Shown here piece after piece: positions 43,409 to 51,097 of a stretch of 64,000 nt of DNA (the first letter of the stretch is position 1; every line of letters starts with the position of its first letter). The DNA comes from Pollutimonas bauzanensis. Lineage in GTDB: Bacteria; Pseudomonadota; Gammaproteobacteria; Burkholderiales; Burkholderiaceae_B. The DNA is taken from assembly GCF_900129885.1 (NCBI RefSeq), contig NZ_FQXE01000012.1, forward strand, positions 1 through 64,000, given 5' to 3'. Below the pieces are notes generated by a model that was not told the origin of the DNA, searched no databases, and worked only from the letters and a program-made list of their open reading frames with translations. A program made the position numbers and the translations under genes.

Positions 43409-44569
43409 TCACTGGGCTGCGATAAAACGGATAATATGCTCAACCACCGACATGTCCAGATCGGGATAAATCGGGAGACAAAGCACTTGCTGAGCCGCGT
43501 TCGCTGCGACCGGAAGATTGCTTCTATGGGCCGAGGACAATCCTCGATACATTGGAAAGTCCGATATCAAGGGATGAAAATAGCGGCGGGAATGGATACC
43601 TGCATCTTTAAGGCCATGGTATAGGGCGTCACGGCTGAGCGGATACTCGTGGCCCACGAGTATCGGGAAGTAGGCATAGTTCGCCCGTTTCTCTCCCGCG
43701 TCATTCAGGCATCGGATCCCTTTTATGCCTTCGAGCAACTCACGGTAGGTCCGATCGATCTGTTTTCTTCTCTCGAGAGCCTGATCTATATAATTCAGTT
43801 GCAGCAATCCCAACGCCGCATTGACCTCGCTCATCTTCCCATTGATGCCTGGAGCTACCACGGTAACTTCATCGACGTAGCCAAAATTCTTCAGTTGATC
43901 GATGCGTAATTTGGTCTTCGCATCCGGGCATATGATGGCGCCGCCTTCAAAGGTATTGAAGACTTTGGTCGCATGGAAGCTCAAAGCGCTCAAGTCGCCG
44001 TGCCGCAGTATGCTGCCTCCGGCATCCCGCACCCCAAACGCGTGAGCGGCATCGTAGATGACACGCAAGTTGTAATTGTCAGCAATCTTCTGGATCGCCT
44101 CGACGTCGCAGGGATGTCCGTAGCAATGCACCGGCACGATTGCCGTTGTCTGCGGGGTGATGGCGGCTTCGATCTTTGCGGGATCGAGATTGAAAGTATG
44201 CGGGTCGATATCGACAAATACCGGCTTGATGCCATTCCACAGCAAAGAATGGGCTGTGGCGACAAAAGAGTATGGTGTAGTGATGACTTCGCCCGTTATG
44301 CGCAGGGCCTGCAATGCGGTCAAAAGCGCAAGAGTGCCGTTGTTGAATAGGGCGATATGCTCCACACCCAGATATTCGCACAGCGCCTCTTCCAGTTGGC
44401 GATGCATCGGACCGCCATTGGTCAGTATCTTGGTGTCCCAGATCTGTCGCAGGTAAGGAATAAATTCCTCCAGCGGAGGCAGATGAGGCTGAGTAACATA
44501 AATAGGACGATCGGATATCGCGCAGCCGTCATCTGCAATAGCAGGGGTGGCTATTGCCAATTTATTCAT
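43409..44569 (-). CDS. vioA: DegT/DnrJ/EryC1 aminotransferase, VioA-like
   Basis: 386 residues from ATG 44569, which gives the family start MNKLAIATPAI...VTQPHLPPLEEF; GGACAAG lies just upstream. PLP residues are in place: GTLALLTALQAL, YDAAHAFGVRDAGG, and the Schiff-base Lys in SFHATKVFNTFEGGAI. The overall sequence closely resembles VioA, which converts dTDP-4-keto-6-deoxyglucose to dTDP-viosamine. The gene is the first of the seven-gene minus-strand operon. It is less AT-rich than the genes after it. Viosamine-type sugars decorate flagellin in Pseudomonas syringae, so the same use is inferred here. Sugar specificity is not proven. Confidence 0.85.
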   Translation of the reverse strand: MNKLAIATPAIADDGCAISDRPIYVTQPHLPPLEEFIPYLRQIWDTKILTNGGPMHRQLEEALCEYLGVEHIALFNNGTLALLTALQALRITGEVITTPYSFVATAHSLLWNGIKPVFVDIDPHTFNLDPAKIEAAITPQTTAIVPVHCYGHPCDVEAIQKIADNYNLRVIYDAAHAFGVRDAGGSILRHGDLSALSFHATKVFNTFEGGAIICPDAKTKLRIDQLKNFGYVDEVTVVAPGINGKMSEVNAALGLLQLNYIDQALERRKQIDRTYRELLEGIKGIRCLNDAGEKRANYAYFPILVGHEYPLSRDALYHGLKDAGIHSRRYFHPLISDFPMYRGLSSAHRSNLPVAANAAQQVLCLPIYPDLDMSVVEHIIRFIAAQ

Positions 44570-44898
44570 ATCTTGTCCAATACGCCGCGTAGCATCGGCA
44601 CTCAGCCCGAGTTGATTAAAGTAGATTCGTCCCATAGGGGCACCATAGGGCCAGCATGGGAGCCCCTTGTTGCCGCCACGTAGCCAACCTTGCCATGAGG
44701 ACGTTTTTCGGCCGGCTAGCGCTGAAATGAAAAATTTAAATTCTCGCAAGCATAGCAAGGAGAATGGCCGTGCAATCTACGGAACTAAGGCAGTATCTGG
44801 CGGGTTAAATGGGGATATTGCTGCGGCCTCTGTCGTTGCACGAAGAATTATCAGCCGCCACGTCCTCGAAGTAACCAGCATGTAGCGCATCTCGAATC
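44570..44898. other. Promoter region of the glycan-island operon
   Basis: 329 bases with no convincing gene, between divergent vioA-like and small-membrane-protein genes. I looked for a sigma-28 site on the minus strand and found no good TAAA-N15-GCCGATAA match. Confidence 0.4.
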
Positions 44899-45123
44899 AT
44901 GAGCAAAAAATTTCTCATATGGCTGATGCGGGCCACAAAAGCGGACAGCAAAACCAAGGATGCTTTAGCCGAAGATCTACGCAAAATCGGCGTCACCACG
45001 GCGGGTATCGGTTATGTGAGCATCGTCATGCCGCAAACGAATATCGCTATTGGCGCCGGGTCGATTCTTGTGATATCCGGATTTACATTTTGGCTGCTAG
45101 GGCTCGTGTTTACCCGCAGATGA
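44899..45123 (+). CDS. Small membrane protein, unknown
   Basis: 74 residues: an amphipathic N-terminus (KKFLIWLMRATKADSKTKDA), then two hydrophobic stretches, about residues 33-50 and 51-70, that probably form a helical hairpin in the membrane. Its stop overlaps the next small gene (ATGA at 45120-45123). No family recognised. No strong ribosome site, so the call rests on the clean membrane pattern and the overlap. Confidence 0.5.
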   Translation: MSKKFLIWLMRATKADSKTKDALAEDLRKIGVTTAGIGYVSIVMPQTNIAIGAGSILVISGFTFWLLGLVFTRR

Positions 45124-45254
45124 TCCGACGGAAATATAAATCAATGAGCATGACATTCATTCTCGTAACTGCCGGCCTGCTTATTGGCCTTTTGGCTGTC
45201 GCCAGCTACGTGTTTTACTTTTCGGACAGAATTCATTCAGACGAATCGGAATAG
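45120..45254 (+). CDS. Tiny membrane protein overlapping the previous gene
   Basis: 44 residues, MIRRKYKSMSMTFILVTAGL with a single membrane helix (about residues 11-32) and an acidic tail SDRIHSDESE. The ATG overlaps the preceding stop (ATGA), suggesting translational coupling. An internal ATG at 45144 is an alternative start. Charge pattern (basic N-side, acidic C-side) predicts the N-terminus in the cytoplasm. Unknown function. Confidence 0.45.
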   Translation: MIRRKYKSMSMTFILVTAGLLIGLLAVASYVFYFSDRIHSDESE

Positions 45255-45478
45255 TGATCCGTGCGCGAGCCGCATCAGCCTTGATCTACAACACCCAGTA
45301 GTTTTTCAACCAGACCAGCGGCCAGAATGCGGCCGGTCAAGTCGGATACCACGACTCGGAAATGTCGCTATCCAGTCATGAACCGACTTCATTTTGGGCT
45401 GAGTCCATGAAAGAATTTCGCATCCCGGCTCCCTGGCAGAGGCGAAACGAATGAAGCCGCGGGAATATACGCAGCCTC

Positions 45479-45769
45479 TCATCCGCAATTGGCGCGCACC
45501 ACCACGTTATCGCTGTTCAATTGCAGGTTCAACCGCCCCGCCATGTATTCCCTGGTAATCACCTGGCCCGGGCGCAGCACTCGCACCGTTTGCGCGCCCG
45601 TGGCTTGCAGCGCTTCCTGTTCAAGCGCGGGCGTGATGCTGCGGCCGAATACGACGTGGGCCGGTTCAGCGTTGCAGGCCCCGGCGGCGACTGCCGGGGC
45701 GTTGGTATCGGGGGCGGCGCATGCGGCAAGTCCAGCCAGCAGTGCTGCCGAAGCAAGGGTGCGGATCAT
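45479..45769 (-). CDS. I78-type peptidase-inhibitor-like lipoprotein
   Basis: 96 residues. A lipoprotein signal peptide has lipobox ending LAAC at about residue 17. The rest matches the I78 inhibitor family: an N-terminal Cys, HVVFGRSITPALEQEALQAT, GAQTVRVLRPGQVITREYMA, GRLNLQLNSDNVVVRANCG. The final Cys can pair with the upstream Cys. Such lipoproteins are small periplasmic or outer-membrane-anchored inhibitors; the protease partner is unknown. It has no obvious operon partner. Confidence 0.8.
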   Translation of the reverse strand: MIRTLASAALLAGLAACAAPDTNAPAVAAGACNAEPAHVVFGRSITPALEQEALQATGAQTVRVLRPGQVITREYMAGRLNLQLNSDNVVVRANCG

Positions 45770-45971
45770 GTCGGCTCCTGAAGCGGCGGGCGGCCCGGGG
45801 TGGCGCCCATATCGGCCATTGTGCCACGATGGCGCCCTGCCCGCCTTTCCTGCGCCATGACAACCCGGCAGCGCGGCCAGTCAAGTATGATGGGACACGC
45901 CGCCGCGAAGCCGTCGATGCGCGCGCCGAAGTCACCCATACGCCTTGCCACGAAATAAGGATGTAAAAGCC

Positions 45972-46373
45972 ATGACTGAACTGGAAAACGAAATACTCAA
46001 CGCGCTGGAGCCGCTGCTGGCCCCCTATCTGGAAAAGTTGAGCAGCCACAAGTTCGACGTGCGGCCGGGGCTGGTCGAAGTCAAATGCCAGCAAGATGAA
46101 AGCGAGCTCACATGGGCCACCCTGCTGCGCATCGAGGTCATTCATGCCGACAGGCAGGTGCATATACGCAGCATCAGCACCCCCGGCATCATGAAAGGCC
46201 AGGGTTTGGGGAAAATATTGATCAAGGCGATATATATAGCCGCCAAGGCCCGAGGCTATGAGGTTTTCGTCACCGATATGACGCCAGGTTTTTACCAGCG
46301 CCTGTTGCGCCGGGGTGCCCGTTCCTGCAGCGAGGAAATGGTCCAGATCAACGACGATACCGTACTGGCGTAA
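45972..46373 (+). CDS. GNAT-like acetyltransferase or related hypothetical protein
   Basis: 133 residues from ATG 45972, which follows TAAGGATG by several bases. A GNAT-like motif A/B stretch is visible (GIMKGQGLGKILIKAIYIAA, then KARGYEVFVTDMTPGFYQRL), preceded by strands with RIEVIHADRQVHIRSISTPG. It is shorter than a standard GNAT protein and substrate is unknown. I rate the family assignment as tentative. Confidence 0.55.
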   Translation: MTELENEILNALEPLLAPYLEKLSSHKFDVRPGLVEVKCQQDESELTWATLLRIEVIHADRQVHIRSISTPGIMKGQGLGKILIKAIYIAAKARGYEVFVTDMTPGFYQRLLRRGARSCSEEMVQINDDTVLA

Positions 46374-46448
46374 TCAGTTTTTCGCGAGGCGCCGCCGGAA
46401 AATCCTGACGGATAAACAGCATATTCGCGTCTGGCGTCCGAGCCAGGA

Positions 46449-46492
46449 AGAGCCATATATTTATTCTTTTCCGAATATCATATTATGGCTCT
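46449..46492. promoter_or_regulatory. Inverted repeat upstream of the TumE/TumA-like pair
   Basis: Arms AGAGCCATA (46449-46457) and TATGGCTCT (46484-46492), 26 bases apart, with a further GAATA/TATTC pair inside. It lies 32-75 bases upstream of the toxin start in AT-rich DNA. Likely operator of the TA pair (inferred). Confidence 0.5.
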
Positions 46493-46523
46493 TGACACCA
46501 TAGGTCGGCCGTGGCCTAATGAC

Positions 46524-46802
46524 ATGAAAGCGGTCTTGATACGCCGCAGCCGTATCGCCTTTCGATCAGGCTTTATCGAGATGGTTGTCTGGCAGTTGCC
46601 ACGTCCCACTCCGCCGTCACAGCATTCTTACAAGTACCGCTTGGCATATGTAATAAATGGTAGGCGTGTCGTTGGCTACGATAATGAGCGTGGCAAAGGC
46701 GATCACAAGCATATCGGCGGCATCGAACTGCCCTATTTGTTCATTAATCCGGATCAATTGATTGCTGACTTTCTTGCGGATATTGAAGGAGCAGAGCCAT
46801 GA
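46524..46802 (+). CDS. TumE-like (DUF6516) putative toxin
   Basis: 92 residues. It has the compact toxin layout of this family: IAFRSGFIEMVVWQLPRPTP, then YKYRLAYVINGRRVVGYDNE and the signature ERGKGDHKHIGGIELPY with its HKHI motif, then a C-terminal helix. The family is assigned to TA systems with an HTH partner downstream. The stop overlaps the antitoxin start by 4 bases (ATGA), supporting a TA operon. Confidence 0.75.
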   Translation: MKAVLIRRSRIAFRSGFIEMVVWQLPRPTPPSQHSYKYRLAYVINGRRVVGYDNERGKGDHKHIGGIELPYLFINPDQLIADFLADIEGAEP

Positions 46803-47176
46803 ATGACAGAACTTTGCATGTGAAGGTGGGAGAAGACCCCAAGGCCGCCCTGGCGCAGGTCGCCAGCACCATGAAGGCGCTGGATCGCGGCGAAACGCCC
46901 GCGCCATACTTCAGCGTAGGTTTCGCCAGCGTCGGGCAGTTGTTTGCGGTATTTACGCCGCGGCGCTGGGAGCTTCTGGCCGCCCTGCGCGAATTGGGAC
47001 CGCTTTCCATCGCGGAACTGGCGCGATCGCTGGGCCGCGATTACAAAAATGTGCACAACGATGTAGAAAAATTGACTGAATGGCAGGCCATCGAAAAAGA
47101 CGAAAAAGGATTGGTGTCTGCGCCTTACTCGGAAATTTCGGTGGATGTGTATTTTCCGGAACGGCAGGCCGCATGA
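46799..47176 (+). CDS. TumA/HVO_A0114-type winged-helix antitoxin
   Basis: 125 residues with a MarR-like winged helix in the second half: LAALRELGPLSIAELARSLG, then RDYKNVHNDVEKLTEWQAIE and a wing ending VSAPYSEISVDV. The N-terminal half (VGEDPKAALAQVASTMKALD) would carry the toxin-binding part. The order toxin-antitoxin with ATGA coupling matches TumE/TumA-type pairs. It likely represses through the inverted repeat upstream. Confidence 0.78.
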   Translation: MNDRTLHVKVGEDPKAALAQVASTMKALDRGETPAPYFSVGFASVGQLFAVFTPRRWELLAALRELGPLSIAELARSLGRDYKNVHNDVEKLTEWQAIEKDEKGLVSAPYSEISVDVYFPERQAA

Positions 47177-47222
47177 AAAACCGGGGCGGCCAAGGTCCAA
47201 GCCCTGAATCGCCGGGATATGA

Positions 47223-48491
47223 ATGGATAAAGTAGCAGAGCTCCGGAAAGCCAAGCGGCGCGCCGTCGCGTGGCTGCTTGTCGCGGCGCTTGTGTTCGTA
47301 GTCATGCTGCTGGCTCCCCGGAACTTCTGGACCGGCGCCATCAAGGCCATGGCCGAGGCGGCCATGGTGGGCGCCCTGGCCGACTGGTTTGCCGTTGCCG
47401 CGCTTTTCAGGCGCATTCCCATTCCCTTCATTGCGAAGCATACGGAAATCATCCCCAGGAACAAGGACCGGATCGCCGACAACCTCGCCGCCTTCGTCCG
47501 GGAGAAGTTCCTGGATGTTTCCTCCATCGTGGGCTTGATCAGGAAGCACGACCCCGCGCGGCAGATAGCCGACTGGCTGAACGCCCCCGCCAATGCCGAC
47601 CAGCTGGGCGGGCATATCGCCAAGCTGCTGCGCGGCATCCTGGACTTCACCGACGACGTCAGGATACAGGCCTTCATCAAGGACGCGATCCACGCGGTCA
47701 TCGATAAAATCGACCTGTCGGCATCCGCCGGCTCCATACTGGACAGCCTAACCAAGGACGGCAGGCACCAGGACTTGCTCGATCAAAGCATCAGGCAATT
47801 GACGGCGCTGCTGAACAGGCCCGATACCCGCGATTTCATCTGCAGGCAGATTGTCCAGTGGATCAAGCGCGAACACCCTCTCAAGGAAAAAATGCTGCCC
47901 ACGGAGTGGCTGGGCGAGAACGGCGCGCAACTGATCTCCACCACCGTCAATGCCCTGCTGGATGACGTCATCAATAACGACGAACATGATTTGCGCAAGG
48001 AGTTCGATGGCTACGCTCACAGACTGATAGCCCGGCTCAAGCACGATCCGGACACCATGCGCAAGGCCGAGGAAATCAAGCAATATCTGAAAAACGACGC
48101 GGCGCTCAATGCCTACATCAATGAGCTCTGGGGCGCGATGCGCGGCTGGCTCAAGCGCGATCTGGACAGCGCCGATTCCGTTCTGCACGCCAAGGTCGCC
48201 GCGTCCGGGCGCTGGATAGGCCAGGCGGTAGCGCGCGACGAGAACCTGCGCGCCTCGCTCAACCTGCACATGGAAGATGCCGCGCAGCGCATGGCGCCCG
48301 ACTTTGCCGCATTCCTGACGCGGCACATCAGCGATACCGTCAAGGGCTGGGACACGCGCGAAATGTCCAGGCAGATCGAACTGAACATCGGCAAGGATCT
48401 GCAGTACATCCGGATCAATGGAACCTTCGTGGGCGGCTGCGTGGGACTGGTGCTGTATCTGCTGTCGCTCCTGCCTGCCGTCCTGCGCTGA
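47223..48491 (+). CDS. DUF445 (YjiN-type) membrane protein
   Basis: 422 residues. The N-terminal hydrophobic segment (WLLVAALVFVVMLLAPRNFW) is followed by the conserved AAMVGALADWFAVAALFRRI and PIPFIAKHTEIIPRNKDRIA signature of DUF445. A long helical coiled-coil-like middle follows, then a second membrane segment at the very C-terminus (GCVGLVLYLLSLLPAVL). Function is not established. A hicA remnant begins 17 bases past its stop. Confidence 0.88.
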   Translation: MDKVAELRKAKRRAVAWLLVAALVFVVMLLAPRNFWTGAIKAMAEAAMVGALADWFAVAALFRRIPIPFIAKHTEIIPRNKDRIADNLAAFVREKFLDVSSIVGLIRKHDPARQIADWLNAPANADQLGGHIAKLLRGILDFTDDVRIQAFIKDAIHAVIDKIDLSASAGSILDSLTKDGRHQDLLDQSIRQLTALLNRPDTRDFICRQIVQWIKREHPLKEKMLPTEWLGENGAQLISTTVNALLDDVINNDEHDLRKEFDGYAHRLIARLKHDPDTMRKAEEIKQYLKNDAALNAYINELWGAMRGWLKRDLDSADSVLHAKVAASGRWIGQAVARDENLRASLNLHMEDAAQRMAPDFAAFLTRHISDTVKGWDTREMSRQIELNIGKDLQYIRINGTFVGGCVGLVLYLLSLLPAVLR

Positions 48492-48508
48492 CGCCCTGGG
48501 CACTACAA

Positions 48509-48658
48509 TTGGCCGATGGCTGGGTGCATATCCACACGGTGGGATCCCATCATCATTTCAGGCATCCCGCCAAACCGGGCAAGGTCACCGTGCCACATCC
48601 TGGCAAGGATCTCCCCCTTCCTACAGTGCGCAGCATTTATCGACAAGCAGGACTTTAA
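48509..48658 (+). pseudogene. hicA: HicA toxin remnant lacking its N-terminus
   Basis: The open frame reads ADGWVHIHTVGSHHHFRHPA, then KPGKVTVPHPGKDLPLPTV and RSIYRQAGL, which is HicA from its central strand to its natural end, with the catalytic His in GSHHHF. The first ~10 residues of HicA (start codon and first helix) are missing: the frame simply runs back into the DUF445 3' end. A TTG at 48509 could start a 49-residue product. Likely inactive because the first helix is lost. Confidence 0.75.
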
Positions 48659-48669
48659 GAGAAACGCTT

Positions 48670-48969
48670 ATGCTTTATCCGATCTATGTGCATAAAGAAC
48701 CCGGCAGCGCCTATGGCATCATTTTTCCGGACTTTCCGGGATGCTTTTCCGCCGCCGACCATATTCGTGATATAGCCGCCAACGCACAGGAAGCCGTTGA
48801 GGCGCATTTTCTGAACGACGCTGATTCGATTCCCCGGCCATCATCACCAGAACATTGGGCGGCCAACGCCAATTATGAGAACGGATTCTGGATGATGGTC
48901 GATATTGATGTCGACGGCGCCAGCCACGCAAGCCTGGGGCAGAATAACGCCGCTTCATCAAACTGCTGA
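48670..48969 (+). pseudogene. hicB: HicB antitoxin truncated before its DNA-binding domain
   Basis: 99 residues. The N-terminal partial RNase-H fold of HicB is complete: MLYPIYVHKEPGSAYGIIFP, DFPGCFSAADHI, ANAQEAVEAHFLN, then GFWMMVDIDV. After that the normal HicB continues into a ribbon-helix-helix; here it diverges into an unrelated 14-residue tail and a stop. It could still bind a toxin but not DNA. The missing half resembles the orphan RHH fragment at 32101-32214. Confidence 0.7.
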
Positions 48970-49066
48970 ACTGACCGGCAAACCATCAGGCGACCGGCGC
49001 CTGGCTGGCTCGGGCCTGGTCAAAAACAGGACTGTACCGCTACCTGCCAAGTGACTTGCCTGCCTG

Positions 49067-49477
49067 CTACATCGCTTCGATGGCCGGATAGAACTCGGTG
49101 TTTTCTTTCTGCATGCGGCCATGCAGGGTTTTAAGGACTACATTCGCTTCAGCCCTGAATTGTTCGGCTTTTTCGGCGATGATGGCGGCGGCGGTCCAGC
49201 GGCGGGAAAAGGCAATATAGGCGTTGGCGATGCCTTTCATATCGTCCTGGTATGCCCGGCCCATCTCGGCCAGGCGCGCGTCCGGGCCGTTCTGCAGGGC
49301 CGGGTACAGGATGCGGTCTTCAATGGCCAGATGCAGTTTGACTACGGTGCTCAGCGCCACGACCGCCCGGGCGATTTCGTAGGCGTGCTCTTTTATGCCG
49401 GCGTGGGCGAATTCGCGCAGGCTGGCGATGCCGTCCAGTATTTCCACGTGCTGGTGCTTGAAACGCTCGATATCCAT
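49067..49477 (-). CDS. Hemerythrin-domain protein
   Basis: 136 residues, a four-helix bundle with the diiron ligands of the HHE type visible: His in FKHQHVEIL, His and Glu in VKLHLAIEDRILYP, His and Glu in LHGRMQKENTEFYP. Family members sense or repair oxidative/nitrosative damage. AAGGGAAG precedes the ATG. A perfect NsrR-like palindrome lies between fliA and this gene, so control by nitric oxide is likely (inferred). Confidence 0.88.
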   Translation of the reverse strand: MDIERFKHQHVEILDGIASLREFAHAGIKEHAYEIARAVVALSTVVKLHLAIEDRILYPALQNGPDARLAEMGRAYQDDMKGIANAYIAFSRRWTAAAIIAEKAEQFRAEANVVLKTLHGRMQKENTEFYPAIEAM

Positions 49478-49510
49478 GGAACTTCCCTTTTGAATGTTGC
49501 TGAATGCTTC

Positions 49511-49549
49511 TTTTCTTAAAGATGTATATTAAATACATCTTTAAGAAAA
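49511..49549. promoter_or_regulatory. NsrR-type palindrome in the hemerythrin promoter
   Basis: Perfect 17-base arms (49511-49527 and 49533-49549) around ATTAA. The core AAGATGTAT-N5-ATACATCTT at 49519-49541 matches the NsrR motif AAGATGYATTT-N-AAATRCATCTT closely. It is 42 bases upstream of the hemerythrin start. The outer arms add TTTTCTTA, so the sequence could also act as a hairpin after fliA. Confidence 0.75.
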
Positions 49550-49580
49550 CGCAAATCCCAAAATGGGTGCGGCGCGTCGT

Positions 49581-50351
49581 CTACAGCAGCGCCTGGAACT
49601 CGGTTTCGCCGGGGTTCTCGTGCCAGTTGTCCTGTGCCAGGGCGGCGCGGATGCGGGCCACGGCTTGCGAGCGCAACTGCGATACCCTGCCTTCGGTGAT
49701 GCCCATGACCGCGCCGATTTCTTTTTGGTTCAGGTCCTGCTCGAACTGCAGCGACAGCAATAATTGCTCGCGTTCGGGAAGCGCCTTGATGGCCAGGGTC
49801 AAGGCATTGCGCAAGCCTTGCGACACCAGCCGGTTCAGCGGATTGGCCCAATGGCCTTGTTCATCGTTGCCGGCGCCCTGGCCGTGAACGCGGTCCAGGG
49901 GATGGGCGGCATCGTCGCCGCCACGGGTCAAATCCTCGTAGTGGATGATTTGCACGCCGCGGGCCTCTTCCAGCAAGTCCTGGTACTCCGCCAGCGGCAT
50001 GCCCAGCTCCTCGGCGATTTCCGCCTCGGTGGCCGGCCGCAGCAGGCGGTGGCTGAGCTGGTGTATGGCTTGCTCTATGCTTTTGGTTTTGCTGCGCACG
50101 CTGCGCGGCAGCCAATCCTGGCTGCGCAGTTCATCGAGCATGGCGCCGCGTATGCGCGTGATGGCGTAGGTTTCGAATTGCGCCTCGGCCGTCTGCTGAT
50201 AGCGCCGCACGGCGTCCAGCAGGCCCATCATGCCGGCTTGCATCAGGTCGTCGAGCTCCACGCTGGCGGGCAGCTTGGCAATAAGCTGCAGGGCCAGGCG
50301 GCGGACCATGGGAGCGTACTGTCCGACGAGGCGGTCTTCGGAGCTAGGCAT
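49581..50351 (-). CDS. fliA: Flagellar sigma factor sigma-28
   Basis: 256 residues from ATG 50351 (TTG 50369 would add six residues). Regions are clear: 1.2/2 as YAPMVRRLALQLIAKLPASV, ELDDLMQAGMMGLLDAVRRY, then region 3, and region 4 as LPEREQLLLSLQFEQDLNQK, EIGAVMGITEGRVSQLRSQA. FliA directs RNA polymerase to late flagellar genes. Two matching promoters (fliC, flaG) are visible in the window. It lies opposite flaG. Confidence 0.95.
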   Translation of the reverse strand: MPSSEDRLVGQYAPMVRRLALQLIAKLPASVELDDLMQAGMMGLLDAVRRYQQTAEAQFETYAITRIRGAMLDELRSQDWLPRSVRSKTKSIEQAIHQLSHRLLRPATEAEIAEELGMPLAEYQDLLEEARGVQIIHYEDLTRGGDDAAHPLDRVHGQGAGNDEQGHWANPLNRLVSQGLRNALTLAIKALPEREQLLLSLQFEQDLNQKEIGAVMGITEGRVSQLRSQAVARIRAALAQDNWHENPGETEFQALL

Positions 50352-50470
50352 GCGGGATCGATAAAACAAACATACAGAATGCCTATTGTGACTGCCCTTG
50401 GGCCCGCACGGAGGGATGATCAGCCGGGCATTTTATTGCCTGTTCCCCTTATTGGGGTATACCCGGGGAT

Positions 50471-50497
50471 TAAAGATTCCTGAATAGCTGCCGTTAT
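50471..50497 (+). promoter_or_regulatory. Sigma-28 promoter of the flaG operon
   Basis: TAAA (50471-50474), 15-base spacer, GCCGTTAT (50490-50497), 78 bases upstream of flaG. Same spacing as the fliC promoter. Confidence 0.82.
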
Positions 50498-50574
50498 TAA
50501 GCATATATGAGGCGCATGGCTTGGAGGTTACGCGGCCGCTGGCGCTGTACCCAACAACTTTCAGGAGCCACGAG

Positions 50575-50973
50575 ATGGTCAACCCCATAGGCGCTAATCC
50601 CGGATCACTGCCTTTTGTTCCCGCTGCCGTCGACCTTGAACGCCCGCTATCGATTCCCGAACCCGCCGTGCAGGTGACGCCGTCCGGGGAAGCGCTGAAT
50701 AGCGGTGGCGCCGCCACGGCGCCGCGCCAGCCGCAAGATGCGGACGCAAACCCCAATTCCCTGGAAAAAGCCCTGGAAGACGTCAACGACAACATGAAGG
50801 CCTGGGCCACCGGCATGCGCTTCGACGTCGACCCAGACGCGCAGCGCGTCGTGGTTTCCATCATCGACAGCGCCACCGGCGAAGTCCTGCGCACGGTGCC
50901 CAGCGATGCGGTCATACGGGTCGCCAAGATGATAGTCCAGTTGCAGGGTCAAGTGGTGAACACCAAGGCCTAG
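50575..50973 (+). CDS. flaG: FlaG family protein
   Basis: 132 residues. The C-terminal ~70 carry the FlaG domain (EDVNDNMKAWATGMRFDVDP, then RVVVSIIDSATGEVLRTVPS, DAVIRVAKMIVQLQG). FlaG proteins affect filament length. AGGAG is 8 bases upstream of the ATG. First gene of the sigma-28 unit that continues with fliD. Confidence 0.9.
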   Translation: MVNPIGANPGSLPFVPAAVDLERPLSIPEPAVQVTPSGEALNSGGAATAPRQPQDADANPNSLEKALEDVNDNMKAWATGMRFDVDPDAQRVVVSIIDSATGEVLRTVPSDAVIRVAKMIVQLQGQVVNTKA

Positions 50974-51097
50974 GGCCTGGCTTATAGCGCAGCTATTGGG
51001 GTAAACGCCTAAAAAGCATGAGCTTATCCCCGCTATCGCAAGCATTGAATCGTATTAATCTGCAGCATAATAGCTGCACTCGGAGTTCTTCATTATT

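Noticed and set aside
44570-44760. Sigma-28 site before the vioA-like gene (TAAATTTT ... GCCGAAAA on the minus strand)
   Set aside because: The spacer is about 22 bases instead of 15, so it does not fit the class seen at fliC and flaG.
45255-45478. Possible coding stretch with SHEPTSFWAESMKEF
   Set aside because: Interrupted by a stop and not linked to any family I recognise; no start.
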